Below, piece by piece: positions 10,231 to 21,625 of a DNA stretch of 64,000 bases. Under the pieces are notes generated by a model. That model worked only from the letters and a program-made list of their open reading frames with translations, was not told where the DNA came from and made no database searches. Each line of letters starts with the position of its first letter. Within the stretch, counting starts at the first letter, position 1. The stretch is from contig CM057841.1 of the NCBI GenBank assembly GCA_030068075.1, forward strand, positions 37,241,030-37,305,029, read 5' to 3'. Origin of the DNA: Paguma larvata. Taxonomy: Eukaryota > Chordata > Mammalia > Carnivora > Viverridae. The translations under genes were made by a program, and so were the position numbers.

Positions 10231-10965
10231 ACACATCTGTAGGTGGGCCCCAACTTATGATGGCTCCACTTAGGATTTTTCAACTTTGTGATGGTGTGAA
10301 AACAATATGCATCAGGAGAAAGTGTACTTTGAAATTTTATATTTTCTGAGGTCAGCCATACGTGCTGGGTTACTCTCTCCTGATGCTGGGAAGCAGCAGC
10401 TAGCCACAACTCCCAGTCAGCCATGTGATCACAAGGATAAATAGCCGATTACTCAAAGCTATTCTATACTCATACAACCATTGTTTCTCACTTTAAGTTT
10501 GGTATTCAATAAATACAGGAGATATTCAACATTTTATCATAAAATAGGCTTTGTGTAAGATGATTTTGCCCAACCCTAGGCTAATGCTGGTGACCGAGCA
10601 TTTCTAAGGTAGGCTAAGCTAAGCTATGATGTTCAGTAAGTTAAAGTGCATTTTGTTTTTTTTTTTCTTTTTTTTTTTCATGTTTGTGTTAAATGTTTAT
10701 TTTAGAGAGAGAAAGAGAAACAGAGCATGAGTGGAGGAGGGGCAGAGAGAGAGGGAGAAACAGAATCCAAAGCAGGCTCCAGGCTCTGAGCACAGAGCCT
10801 GAAACGGGGCTCAAACACGTGAACCGTGAGATCATGACCTGAGCTAAGTCAGAGGCTTAGCTGACTGAGCCACCCAGGTGCTCCAATGCATTTTCAATTT
10901 ATGATATTTTCAGCTAATGATGGGTTTATCAGGACATACCCTATCATAAGTCAAGGAATATTTTG
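10231..10965. mobile_element. Tigger-like non-autonomous DNA transposon (MITE), split by a SINE
   Basis: The ends are related inverted repeats: 'ccaacttatgatggctcc' on the left and 'atgatgggtttatcaggaca' followed by 'tcataagtcaaggaat' on the right. Between them lies 'agccatgtgatcacaagg', 'tgattttgcccaaccctagg' and 'ggtaggctaagctaagctat', a pattern I recognise from a mammal-wide TcMar-Tigger-type MITE. It carries no transposase. A CAN SINE sits at 10655-10884. The exact family name is uncertain. Confidence 0.68.
10655..10884 (-). mobile_element. CAN-type SINE inserted in the MITE
   Basis: T-rich tail on the left, GA-rich body, 'caggctccaggctctgagca', 'gaccgtgagatcatgacc'-like segment and 'actgagccacccaggtgctc' on the right. 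The flanks AAGTGCATTTT (10644-10654) and AATGCATTTT (10885-10894) are the target duplication, within MITE sequence. Confidence 0.94.
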
Positions 10966-11010
10966 ATTGCCAGACTGGTATATGAACTCAAGTAAGCATT
11001 GTTTACATTA

Positions 11011-11237
11011 AGTTCGTTTATTTATTTTGAGAGGGAGAGAGCATGCGAGAAAGTGTGCAAGTGAGTGGGGGAGGGGCAGAGAGAGAGGGAGAGAGTGAAT
11101 CTCAGCCGGCCTTAATTTTGGAGCCCAAGGGTGACTAAGGGTCTTGAAACCAGGAACTGCAAGCAAGCTCCACAAGATCATGACCTGAGCTGAAATCAAG
11201 AGTCTGGAACTTAAGCACCTGAGCCTACCAGGTGCCC
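11011..11237 (-). mobile_element. CAN-type SINE, minus strand
   Basis: 'tttatttattttgagaggga' tail side, GA-rich body with 'gggggaggggcagagagaga', 'gatcatgacctgagctgaaa' and 'gagcctaccaggtgccc'. TGTTTACATTA (11000-11010) and TGTTCACATAA (11238-11248) form a diverged target duplication. The 11110-11160 middle part is unusually altered. Confidence 0.9.
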
Positions 11238-11248
11238 TGTTCACATAA

Positions 11249-12142
11249 TGTACTTAACCCTTAAGATATTCTCCTGAAATTCAAATCAAGACAGTTTACA
11301 CTGTGACTAGGAACAGTTGCCCATCTGCTTGAATCCCATATGGTATCAGGTTGGCTGGGGAGTGGAACATGAGGTTAATAGTTCTAGTTGCCATCCTCTT
11401 TCTTCCAGGACACTTGGGAAATGGTGTCTGTAGTATCTCTGCAGTATCTTACTCGGTGGTTTGTTGATTTTATGTAAGGCATCTAGATGTCATGGGTGTG
11501 CCTTTATGATCTCTGTTTGATCCGTAATAGCCACATCCTGGGTCTAAACCTGAGCTATTAAAAAAAAAAAAAAAAAACACCAATAAAATCATTACTCTTT
11601 GTCCCTGTTCTTGGCTTTAGAAATAGACTCACTAGTTCACGTTTCTCTCCTTGGCTAAAAGAGTAGTGATTTTTGGTTATCTAGAAGACTTGTCATGTCA
11701 TTTCAGATCCTCGCGTGCATACTTAAAGGTCACTGATGGACTGAATGTCTTCAACATTTATATGGTGTCTTTTGTTTATGTCTTAGCTTCTGCACGTACT
11801 ACCGTTAAAGACAGAGCCCCTACCATTTGTCCTTGGGCAAGTGGCCTTGATGCCATAATATATCACTGAGCTGCTAGGATGACTGACCCATACCTCCTCT
11901 TGTAAACTATTTGCACCTCACCAGATCTGCTCCCTCTGCCTGTACAACGCTGTCCCAGAAAGCCACCATTAACTAAGAAAACACACCAACCAAACTCTGT
12001 CTTGAGGCTGTTTTTTTTTATGTTGTTTACAAATCGTAATTTCTGCCTCACTAAGAAGCAAGACACTATATCTTCTTTGAGAACTTTTAATTAGTGGTTG
12101 GAGATTCTCCAAATATCAGATTGGTCAAAAATACAAAGCTAA
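11249..12142. other. Unique sequence with one poly(A) run
   Basis: No recognised repeat. A(18) at about 11561-11578 is not attached to any SINE or LINE body that I can see. The short frames at 11651-11869 (+) and 11863-12066 (-) show no domain. Confidence 0.5.
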
Positions 12143-12187
12143 TTGGACTCTCAGATACCTGTCCTCCAGAGGTATCTGGGAGTCCAA
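12143..12187. repeat. Strong 18-bp hairpin with 9-base loop
   Basis: TTGGACTCTCAGATACCT (12143-12160) pairs with AGGTATCTGGGAGTCCAA (12170-12187). 17 of 18 positions are Watson-Crick pairs and the last is a G-T wobble in RNA. The loop is GTCCTCCAG. Total 45 nt, shorter than most pre-microRNA hairpins, and I see no extension of pairing outside. It could be a relic of a small inverted-repeat element, a small RNA precursor or chance. Confidence 0.85.
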
Positions 12188-12830
12188 AGAAATCTGGATT
12201 TCTCTCCTGTTTTGCTCTGGGTGATTTCATTAGTTTCTAGGCTTCACCTGTCATGCCCATATAGATGATTACCATATTCACATCTTCACCCTCATCCCTT
12301 CCACAGAATTCCAGACTTGTATCTTTGTACTTATTGTCACATCCAAACCATTCCATGTAAGTGTGAATCTTGTCCTCCTCTGGCAACCCTCTTCTTCTTT
12401 TGAATTAGTGATTTTTTTATTGAGTTACTGATTTCCTCAAAATCCCTTGATAAAAATATTGCAGTTGTCTTCAAAACGAGGCCACTAATAAATTCTACCA
12501 CATATCTATTACAATTGTTTTTCTAAAGTAGCAAAAGTAGAGATTCCCAGTGGGATTAAACTGCTCACAGCATGAATCAGCTCAACAACATGATCTCTTC
12601 CATCGCTGACCCCATCTGCTCCGTCTATGTTGTTCCTAGTAAACCATCTGGCCCAAAGTCCTGTGTCAGGCTCTGCTCATAGAGGAATTCTAACCAAGAT
12701 ACACCACATCTTGATTTACTGGAGGTAGTCCCAGTGTATGTCTGTTGTCATGAAGGACTTATAAGTAGCACTGCCACGCACTCTTTAAATGTTTCTGGTT
12801 TGGGATGTAAATGGTTCACTGAACCTTATC
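12188..12830. other. Unique sequence
   Basis: No repeat or exon is recognised. Confidence 0.5.
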
Positions 12831-12831
12831 C

Positions 12832-12985
12832 TACTTTGGGTGCACATTAATAATACATGTTTCTAGGCTCTACCCAAGACTTAGTGAATCAGGATATGTA
12901 GGGGGTCTGGAAAATTGCATGTTTCACAGGTTTATCTGGTTGCTCTAATGCCCATTAAAGTTTGAGAACTATTATCCTAAAGTGT
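12832..12985 (+). mobile_element. MER5-type hAT relic
   Basis: The plus strand shows 'gggtgcacattaataatac', 'tctaggctctacccaagact', 'gtgaatcaggatatgtaggg' and 'gcccattaaagtttgagaac'. This follows the layout of MER5-class hAT-Charlie elements (central 'aggcc.caccccaga...aatcaga' core). It is non-coding and old. Confidence 0.65.
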
Positions 12986-13059
12986 ATAATGAAGCTGACC
13001 TTCCCTTTTGAAATACTTAAAAATGTTTGCTCTCATTTAACTAAATTATAACAAAATCC

Positions 13060-13088
13060 GTTACATGTAAGAGTAACTTACATGTAAC
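13060..13088. repeat. Perfect 11-bp inverted repeat
   Basis: GTTACATGTAA (13060-13070) and TTACATGTAAC (13078-13088) are exact reverse complements around GAGTAAC. Each arm is itself nearly palindromic around ACATGT, so the site reads as two TTACATGTAA boxes 18 bp apart. Such boxes resemble bZIP/PAR-type recognition sequences, but this is only suggestive. Confidence 0.82.
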
Positions 13089-13239
13089 TCTAGGCTACCT
13101 TTCTGTTTTCATGCATTCATCCATCTTCCTGATGGATACTAGGCTCATTAACATCAGAATAATTGCCATTATACTACTCTTAGAGCCCTCATGGTTAATT
13201 TAACTACATTCCTTCAGGGGGGAGTAATCTCAATTTCTC

Positions 13240-13535
13240 ATACATTTCCATATGTTGAAATACTACCCATCCATGTAATCCCAAGTCAAATGCTATATTC
13301 TGATCAAAGATATTCTTTATTTCTAGTCAGATTTTAGCTCTTTTTTGCATTTTTCTTTCATGATACTTTATAGTGATGACTGTTAGTTTTTCAAAATTAA
13401 GCTCCTTTTGTAGTCATTTTAGTTATTATTCCTTAAAGTTACTACTTGTGATTTTTCTAAATGGTCCTCACAATGCCTCTTATACTGCCTTACAAATAAC
13501 ACTTGCTAAATAAATATTTATGGAATGAAATAATT
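13240..13535 (+). mobile_element. LINE L2 3' fragment
   Basis: Diverged plus-strand L2-like 3' region ending in 'cttgctaaataaatattta' and 'tggaatgaaataatt', matching the typical end of 'cactcaataaatatttgttg' plus a TGAA-type tail. Boundaries are approximate. Confidence 0.58.
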
Positions 13536-14180
13536 GTAGTTGTGTGGGATCACCTACTTAGATTAACATTATACAATTAAAATAAAAATGAGTGATTATC
13601 CAAGGGCACATTCAGATATAACTTATCTCAATGCCTAAGTGATTTTATTGAGGAATGTACTTCTCCATGCATCCCTTATTTCTGCTTTCTCCTGTGTTGG
13701 CCTCTTTGCCAGGTTTCAAGGATTGGTTGCAAAGAGCTTAAGGTTTATATCTAGGATTCCTATAGTTCTAGCAAAAATAAGAACTTTCTTCTTAATAAGG
13801 GGTGTGTTGATGCTAATTTGACTATATGCCCATACCTGACCTAATTGATATACGTAGGGAAATGTGATGATCTTGTTGGACAAAACTGATTTCTTTCTCA
13901 ATCTTTAAACCTAAATTTGAGTTTGCTTCTGATCAGCTATGAGAACTCAGAAGTGGCGAGGGAGATACATGAAGAAATTCAGAGTGAATAAATACTGTGT
14001 ATGACAAAACCCAGTAGATGTCTACTAGAGTGGAATCCTGAAGGTTTAACATAATGAGGAAGGCCATTCCTGAACAAGGAACTGGCTAGGTGCCCAACTG
14101 TAAGTGGACACTGTGAAAAAAAAAAATTATTGCTACACTTTCTGCCCTCACTCTAAATATCCATTTTAATGATTTTTTTA
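13536..14180. other. Unique sequence
   Basis: No repeat is recognised. Small frames on both strands (13639-13901) show no domain. Confidence 0.5.
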
Positions 14181-14189
14181 AAAAAAGAT

Positions 14190-14400
14190 TTTACTTTTTA
14201 AAAATATATTTACCTATTTTGAAAGAGAGAGAGAAAGAACAGGGAAGGGGCAGAGAGAGAGGGAGAGATTGAGAATCCCAGGCAGGTTCTGAACTTAGCA
14301 TGGAGCCTGACATGGAACTCGAATTCACAAACCATAAGATCATGACCTGAGCTAAAACCAAGAACTGGACACTTAACCAACTGAGCCATTCAGGTACCCC
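14190..14400 (-). mobile_element. CAN-type SINE, minus strand
   Basis: A/T-rich tail side, 'ggggcagagagagaggga' body, 'catggagcctgacatggaac', 'agatcatgacctgagctaaa' and 'actgagccattcaggtaccc' at the right end. The target duplication is not resolved by eye. Confidence 0.9.
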
Positions 14401-15605
14401 AATTATTATCTTTTTTGCTGTTTTTTAAAAATGGGTATTTGTCCTGATTGACTAAAAATTGTTTTGTGAAAAATGCAGTTATTTTCCTTTAGCTATCCCA
14501 GTCAGCAGGTGATTTGCTGAATGTTTTATCATAAATTATAATTACTATCTCAAACAACCAAATAAAATTTCCGGCAATTATTATGTCCCCAAAGATTTTA
14601 TTTTAGAGAACTTGGCATTTTTTTTCCCACTTTTCATTCTGCATGTGCCACCTAGCTTATTGCAGTTAAGGGCATGGGGTCAAACAACTGAAAACGACCA
14701 ATGAAGAGATAGAGGAAAGCCGTGTCCTATTTTGTGGGCTGTATTGATTGAATTTTTTAGATACTTGTTGTTCCTTAGAGCTTTACTTGAATATTTCTTT
14801 TAAAAAATCTCCAAGTCTACAGATGACTCTATGGACATTAGTGTTTTTTTTTGTTTGTTTGTTTGTTTTTTTTTTTTATTTTTTCCCAATCTTAGGTTCT
14901 AGATATTTAGAAATTGGTGAAAATGAAAAATCATGGATCTTTAGCTTATTTTTTTATTTAAAAATATATTTCAGGGATATGGTGAGGTGTGAAATGATGA
15001 GCTTTGGCCTATAGAAATACTCTTGGTTAATTTTTAGTTCTGCCTTTCATACTCATGATCTTGGTAAACTAACTGAACTCCTACAACCTTATAAGATAAA
15101 ATTCTAAGAAGTTATTACTATTACCTGTTCAGAGAGAATGGATGACTAATTAAAGTGTATTAAATTTTGAATCTACCATTTTGAAAGTATGTAATGGATA
15201 CTGCATGCATATCCTATGAAAGACTTAGCAATCTTGCTGCAATATAAATATCAACTGAATTATGATAGAAAACTATGATCACTAATTGTATCATTATTTC
15301 AAAGACACAAGGTGGAATACTTATTGAATTGAACCTTAAAATTGAATGTATTGGTATTCCATCCAAAACATGAAGTTAATAGAATAGGAAAACAATAAAA
15401 CTTAATTCTTGTTACATGTGTTATAGATACCCAAATATTCAAATAGTTATCTCAAAATTTAAATACATTTATTTATTTAATAGTTTGCTTTTCTTGGTAC
15501 TTTTTTTCTTTACTGTATCTTTTTTTAATGAAACATTGTTGCTTACCAATATATTATGGTTTCCTAAAAATATATACCTCACTGTAAGAGGGAGGAAATA
15601 TAGCA
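14401..15605. other. Unique AT-rich sequence, 1.2 kb
   Basis: No gene or diagnostic repeat. It has (TTTG)n and T-runs at about 14840-14882. Two open frames (14748-15014 and 15416-15670) are rich in Phe and Leu because of T-runs and are not convincing genes. Confidence 0.5.
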
Positions 15606-15609
15606 AGGG

Positions 15610-15830
15610 CTGTCTTCAATTTGAACTTTCTGGGTTCAAATACCTCTTTTACTTCTTGCTAACTTTATAATCTGGGCAAGTCTTCTAACTTCTTTAAGCT
15701 TCAGTTTCCTAATTATTAAAATGTGAGGCAGAGCATGTACTTTGTAGAGTTTTAGATTAATTGAGTTATTGCATGTAACATGATTAACACAGAGCATGGT
15801 AACTTAGTCTAAGTCTGACATGTTATTTGT
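15610..15830 (+). mobile_element. MIR fragment
   Basis: Plus strand: 'ttctgggttcaaatacc', 'tataatctgggcaagtcttc', 'ttaagcttcagtttcctaat' and 'gcatgtaacatgattaacac', the order seen in MIR from head to tail. Confidence 0.78.
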
Positions 15831-16305
15831 TGCTTTTACCATTAATGCTGAAGTAAGGAAAGGTTAAAATGCAAACATATGGGCTGGCCATGGCAATTTG
15901 TTGAGCTGCTAGACGGAACCCAGAATTTGTTCCCAAGCTTTTTAGTAATCAGTATCACAGGAAGGCATTTTTTTCCCAATTGTGTTACGAACCCATAATT
16001 TCTATCAGAAGTGCAAAACTCTTTCTGCCACTTATCACAACATTTTTTTCTCAAGTTAGGCTTCTTCTGGCAGTATACAGAATAGTGTACAAGTTAATGT
16101 GTTTGGCAATGACTCTCCAGTAAATTCCAATGCACATTTTCTGGAACTCATTCATATCGCTGCTGGAAGTGCATTATAGGACATCAAATCACAATTTAGT
16201 AAAAGCCATCCAACAGAGGTTATAGAGTTTATGATGAGCCAGTGTTTGCTTTGAGACTAAAAAATAAACAAACAAACAAAAAACATATCTCACACATATA
16301 AAGTG
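15831..16305. other. Unique sequence
   Basis: Nothing recognised apart from an (AAAC)n run at about 16265-16281. Confidence 0.5.
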
Positions 16306-16309
16306 TGTA

Positions 16310-16470
16310 CTGTGTACCAGAATCATTCAAAGTGCTTATAAAGTCTACGGATTTCTAGGCCAATGCCTCAGTGATTCTGATTCCAAATTTTTAGAGTCAA
16401 GCCTAGGGAACTGATGACTCAATAGCAAACTAAGTGATCCTGATGAAGGCTGTCCAAAAAACAATCACTC
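16310..16470 (+). mobile_element. MER5-type hAT relic
   Basis: 'gtaccagaatcattcaaagt', 'tacggatttctaggccaatg', 'ctcagtgattctgattcc' and a tail with 'gtgatcctgatgaaggctg' follow the MER5A/B layout on the plus strand. Confidence 0.65.
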
Positions 16471-16481
16471 TTTTAAAAGTT

Positions 16482-16498
16482 TGTGTGTGTGTGTGTGT
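16482..16498 (+). repeat. Short (GT)n
   Basis: About eight GT units. Confidence 0.9.
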
Positions 16499-16499
16499 T

Positions 16500-17085
16500 T
16501 TCTGTATAAAACACTAGACATAATAGGTAAAATGGATCAAAAGTGATTCAAATACTTGTTTGAAAACCCTATAAACATGTCATCATCTTGAAATGCCACA
16601 TCAAATCATAGTATAATAGAGGCCTTGAGGTGTTCTTCCTTAGAGAAATAAATTTATCTTCATTTAATGGCATGTTCCACAATCATATTTGTCAAGAGAG
16701 ACATCTTAGCAATTACAACTATTAATGCCTATTGTAAACATTGTTGGTGTTCTTCCTGATCTTCTGTAATAGACTTGTGCCCCATCCCCCAGATTCTGGG
16801 AGTGTTGACTACAAATACTCACAGTTCCATGTTTCGAAGAGTCTCCTGTCCCAGAAATGCCTAGGAACTTACTCCCAGTGTGTTGGGTCCAGCTCATACT
16901 AGTCATGAGAGCCACTTGTGCTGGTCCCAATTCAGCATCCAGTCATATCAAGTGTTGGTAGCTTCAGATCTGTGTCATGAAAAACACCAAAGTCTATAAA
17001 TTAGATCTCTGCTTGAGAGTCAGTTATTAAACATTTATCTGAATATCACCAGTTATACCTATAGTCAGTGACTGACTGATACAGG
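16500..17085. other. Unclassified sequence
   Basis: Moderate GC, possibly part of an old LTR together with the next block, but I cannot name it. The minus-strand 74-codon frame at 16706-16930 has no domain. Confidence 0.4.
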
Positions 17086-17089
17086 GGGG

Positions 17090-17330
17090 GTGAAGAAGTC
17101 CTTCTTTCTTGCCCAAGTCATGGTGCCCTTCACACTCCATGACTTCCTGAGACATCAGGCTGAGACTCCAGGCAAAACCACATCTTTGCTCTGTTTCCTG
17201 CCTTTTGTCTGTTTCCTCAGTCCCCTTTTTGTACAGGATTTTGCTGAGATCATTGCCTCAGTAAATCTCTTCCTCAGAAATCTCCATCTCAGGATTTGTT
17301 TCTAGGGAACTGACCTAAGATACTCTCCTG
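17090..17330 (+). mobile_element. Possible old LTR-type repeat, unclassified
   Basis: The right end ('ctcagtaaatctcttcctc', 'catctcaggatttgtttcta', 'gggaactgacctaagata') resembles the 3' ends of mammalian ERVL-type LTRs. The rest is not diagnostic. Confidence 0.3.
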
Positions 17331-17635
17331 TTTAAACTCATGTTGCACGAAACACATGTTTAAGAAAAAGTAAAATGAGAGTAGAGGTTCTCTGTAGATG
17401 ACACATCATCCTCTGAGTAGATAACTTATTACCATCACACCTTCATTGATTTGAATAATTGTTGAGCGCCATATGTATCCTGTTTGCCTGTGGATATTTT
17501 CAGTGTTGGAATTTTGCCTCATTCATTGTTACTGTTTATCCTTTAGTGTCCTTATGAGCATTGTGAATACAAAAGTGTTTCCTCAAATTGTTTTGACAAT
17601 GCCTGGCAAGGGCATCTTATTAAGCAGTATTGCAT
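17331..17635. other. Unique sequence
   Basis: Nothing recognised. Confidence 0.45.
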
Positions 17636-17639
17636 ATTA

Positions 17640-17940
17640 TTTTAGAGTGTAGGCTCTGGTTCATAAAACCTGAGTCCACATTGGATTTTATTATTTATTT
17701 GACCTGAGGCAAACACGTTTGCCTGTTTGCAAAATAGATATTAATGTACTTACTTCAAATATCTGTTATGGGGATTACTCTCCTTTGGAAAATGGAGTAA
17801 ATGCTTTCAGCGTAAATATTTTCATGAGTATTCAATGTAATAAATAGTATTAAACTTGGTAACTGGTACTAAGACCCTTAAAATTTATGAAGCATTATAA
17901 CTCTCTGGCACCATGTCTGGCACATGGTACACATTTAAGA
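17640..17940 (+). mobile_element. MIR, long diverged copy
   Basis: Plus strand: 'agtgtaggctctggttcata', 'tatttgacctgaggcaa', 'tgtttgcaaaatagata', 'tatggggattac', then the tail 'ctggcaccatgtctggcaca' followed by 'tggtacacattt'. The order matches a near full-length MIR. Confidence 0.7.
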
Positions 17941-19200
17941 AAGATCTTTTGAAACAAATATTGTTGAAGATTTAGATAATGAAATAACTTCAAGATATTT
18001 CACAGACAGTAATTCGCCTGGCATTGAATTATTTTCCTTTTTTAAATATCCCAAAGGCCACCTCAACTCCTCTATGGAAAAAGGCAGAGCATTGAATAAC
18101 AAGAAACAGATTTCTACCGGCAGTATGATTGGTGATTTAGCTGCTTTAAGAAATAGTGAAAAGCATGCAGGCAGAATGCAAACACAGGAACCAGTTCCTA
18201 AGGAAAATGCTATTTCCATGAAAAAATATCTGATTAAAAAAATGGTGATCTTCTTATGTTTACTACATCTATCAGAGAATGTAGAAACTGTTTTGTTTTT
18301 TTTTAACTTTTTGGATTATGCCAGATGTACCTGTGGAAATGCTATGTGGGAAGTGAGAAATAGATTCCCCCCTCCCACATATACACACAAACACAAACAT
18401 ACACATAACACATCTTTCTTATTATGTTCACAGACATTTTGAAATGCTTAAGGCCAAGTTGATACGTCTAGTTGAGTAGAGAGAGTATTTTCCCAAAGAT
18501 TGAGAAACACAGCAATTTTTCTATTGGATAAGACAATCTCATCCCAAGAGGTATTTAGCAAAGCTATTTAAAATGGAGATAGGAGTTGCTTTCTGTTGCT
18601 TTTGAACAGAGCTTTTTTATAGGTAATTGACACAAGAGAGAGTGGAAGAGAAAGATAGAATGAATTATTCTATTCAATCAGCGCTTTCAAATTTCAGATT
18701 TCTTGCCAACAGAGAGCATACCAGGGTGGTCCTGATTTCTGTGAAGTGGTGTATATATTACTACATATTGAAAGACACTAAGCGGGAATCAGATTTTCCT
18801 CCTATCTTTCATTTCTTCAACATTCCTCCAACCTTTAGTACCAAAATCCCCATTGTCTTTAAACTGTCTCTTTTCCTATCGAATTCTGTAAATATAACCA
18901 CCCTAGTTAATTCTCCATTTGGATCCAAGCTTGGTTGGTTGTGGTTGTGCAGCTATCCATAGCTGAAACACTTTTATACTGCAGTGACAGAAGGTGCTTC
19001 ATTCCCATCACCCTCTTGTAGCTGGATTTACAGAATCTTTTGGATTGTGCATGTGTTTTCCTCCTTTGCATAGGTAGTGCATTCAGAATCTGGTCAGCTG
19101 GGTACTGACTGTGTCTTCAAGGCAACTCCATAAAAACCCTTACATCATTTATTCAGATGATATTTCTCTCTCTCTCCTTTTCTTTCATCTGTACCCCTTA
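17941..19200. other. Unique sequence, 1.26 kb
   Basis: No repeat family is recognised, except a CA-rich imperfect tract at about 18377-18410. A 122-codon plus frame at 18074-18442 ends in that tract and shows no domain, signal or family resemblance; a 111-codon frame at 18627-18962 is equally unremarkable. I do not call either a gene. Confidence 0.5.
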
Positions 19201-19204
19201 CAAT

Positions 19205-19310
19205 GATTCTCTCAGCAGTAACTACTTAATTGTATTACCATAGTCAAGTCACCTGAACTTTATACATTTTATTTCTCCTTCTGAAACAGTGAGGATAAAA
19301 ATATCATCCT
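19205..19310 (+). mobile_element. MIR core fragment
   Basis: 'agtcaagtcacctgaacttt' followed by 'tttctccttctgaaacagtg' and 'aggataaaaat' follow the MIR core. Confidence 0.55.
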
Positions 19311-20015
19311 TCTTATAAAAGGAAGGATTCTAGGAGAGGACAAAGAAAATGCCCCACTCTGCTTGGTATGATTGGCCTTCTCCAACTTGTTCACTCAGCT
19401 TATTCACCGACATCCATGAGGTATGACGTTTGTATGGAGAATGAAGAAAGAATTGAAATTTCAGAGTCTGCCCTGCCAACTCAGAGTCATGCCTGATCAA
19501 AGCCACTACTTAATGGGCACGTACTTGAACACAGTGCTGTCCACTTATATTCATATTTAAACATCAGATCCATGACATGTCTTCCACATGTCAAAACTGA
19601 GGCAGAGCTTTGTTAGGCAAACCACATTGTTTTGCTTCTAAAAATTAGATTCTGAGTTCCAACTCAGATATGTCTGTGTTGGTGCCAGTTATGTATCATT
19701 TTTGGTCAGCCTGTGATTCCTGAGCTGCCCAGTGTCTCAAAGTCTATCATTAGACATAAATTTACACAAAACTCTTCGCCGTTATTGAAGAAGAGTATTT
19801 AATCTCAACCAGGCAAAATCTGTTGTTTATTATATTCAGGCCACTGGCTTCACTTTTTATTTTTATTTTTTCTTCCCAAAGGCAATGTCTTTACTCTGGT
19901 TGTCATCCCATGGCTTATTAATTTTCATTAAGAAAAGAAACGTGAAGTAATGGATTATGCTACCCAACTTGTATATGCCATTTTTTCACAAACTTTTTTT
20001 TTTGTAAATGAGTTT
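19311..20015. other. Unique sequence
   Basis: Nothing recognised. Confidence 0.5.
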
Positions 20016-20019
20016 TTCT

Positions 20020-20140
20020 TCCCTCACTTTATCAGAGGAAGAAATAAAATACAGAAAGTTCAAGAAACTTGACTAAAATCATACAAATAAGTAGAAGGCC
20101 TGGGGCTTGATTCATGACCTACTCTTACCTCTTCGTGGTG
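20020..20140 (-). mobile_element. MIR fragment, minus strand
   Basis: 'tatcagaggaagaaataaaa', 'aagaaacttgactaaaatca' and 'aagtagaaggcctggggctt' are the reverse-complement MIR core in order. Confidence 0.65.
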
Positions 20141-21345
20141 ATATTTGCATTATAAAATGTAGGTTTCAATTAGCTGTAGTATTTTTCTGGGAAAAATAGT
20201 ACTCAATGATCATGTCACCCTGATGGAATATATACAAACACACACACACACATGAGAGTTTATGCAGATTTTGTAAGCCTAATATGAAAAGAAAGTACTC
20301 TCCTTTGAAGAAGAAATGACTGAGTCACTAATTTAAAATATTATGATCTGGTACCAAAGCTATAATAACACTGAAAATTTCAGGCTAACAAAAAATCATG
20401 AGGGCAATAATTGTGTCGTTTTCAAGATAGTAGGCTATTTCAAAAGCCCCAAGCCACATGTACTTTCCCTTTCATCATATAAATGTGAAAACAAGTTTTA
20501 CCCTGTTATGCACTGGTATAACTATTCTCTCTCTCAGTCTGTTCTCCCTCCTCTCTCAGCCTCCTTTTTATTTTAGAAAATAAACAGTGTCACTTAACAT
20601 TTCTATAAACAGGCATCTATATTTTTGTTTCAAGTATCTTTCTGCCTAGGATGCCACCACCCAACTTCTTCTCTACACGTTAAACAAATACAGTTGTTTT
20701 AAGGAGATTAGTTTTTAGATGCAATGTGAAAATAGTCCATGTGTTAAAGAATAAAGACATGTATTATTGTATATAGTAAGTCTGACAGTAATTAGGGTAA
20801 AGAGTTGGTTAAATTGTACTGACACAACGGATACCATCAAGAACTCAGGTTCCTACTCCTTTATTTGGAAAGAATGTACTGAGGATAGCAAAGGGTTTTT
20901 GTTATTGTTGTTGTTGTTGTTGTTTTGTTTTTAAGATCCCAAGATGGAATCTCAGTTTCAAGTGCCATGTCACAAATGAAGAACTATTCCTTGCTTAATG
21001 CCACATTTAAGGAGTAAGGGAAACCTTTCCCAGAAGGGTTAAGTTAGCTACTTCCCTCTTAGGTACTTCTTAGTCATTTGTCATTATCCAGAATCATGTT
21101 GCATGTCAAGACCTAAATCTGTTGTTGATGATGGAAATGGCTCCATCCTGATTAGCTTAGACAAATTCTAATTGACCAGCTGAAGCTGGGACTGTGGATG
21201 GAACTGCCTCTCCTGAAGAATTTGACTATGGCTAATAGAATCAATGGTAGTTCTTTAAACAAACAAACAAACAAGAATAGGGTGGAGTGGGCCGTGTAGA
21301 TTGCTCTTTGGGTAGGGAACCTAACTTCTTTGCAGTTATATTCTC
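20141..21345. other. Unique sequence with simple repeats
   Basis: (CA)n at 20234-20251, (TTG)n at about 20901-20926 and (AAAC)n at about 21257-21275 lie in otherwise unrecognised DNA. The 77-codon frame at 20343-20576 has no domain. Confidence 0.55.
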
Positions 21346-21349
21346 CAAA

Positions 21350-21625
21350 ATTAAGATATGAAATCTTCTGTGAAGTCTTCTCTAGTCAGACTAGACACGT
21401 AGTTATTTCCTCTGCTGTATTATATCTGAACTTTGCACGTCTCTTTATTGTTGTGATTATCCTATTGCATTGCACAAAATAATATTAAATGGTAGTCTCT
21501 CCTACCAGTAGTGAATTCCTTAGAACAAAAAGGTGTTTTATTCATCTTCATAGTCATAGTACCTAACAATGACTGGCACATAAGTGATTCTCAATGAGTG
21601 TTTATTAAGTATAATTGGAAAGTTA
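21350..21625 (+). mobile_element. LINE L2 3' end
   Basis: The plus strand follows L2 closely: 'tctgtgaagtcttctctagt', 'tgtattatatctgaactttg', 'gtgaattccttagaac', 'ttcatcttcatagtcatagt', 'acctaacaatgactggcaca' and 'tctcaatgagtgtttattaa'. Confidence 0.8.

Noticed and set aside
11561..11578. Poly(A) run as sign of a processed pseudogene
   Set aside because: No recognisable gene-derived sequence or flanking duplication upstream of it.
18074..18442. 122-codon plus-strand frame
   Set aside because: No domain, no family resemblance, and it ends in a CA-rich low-complexity tract; expected length by chance in 64 kb.
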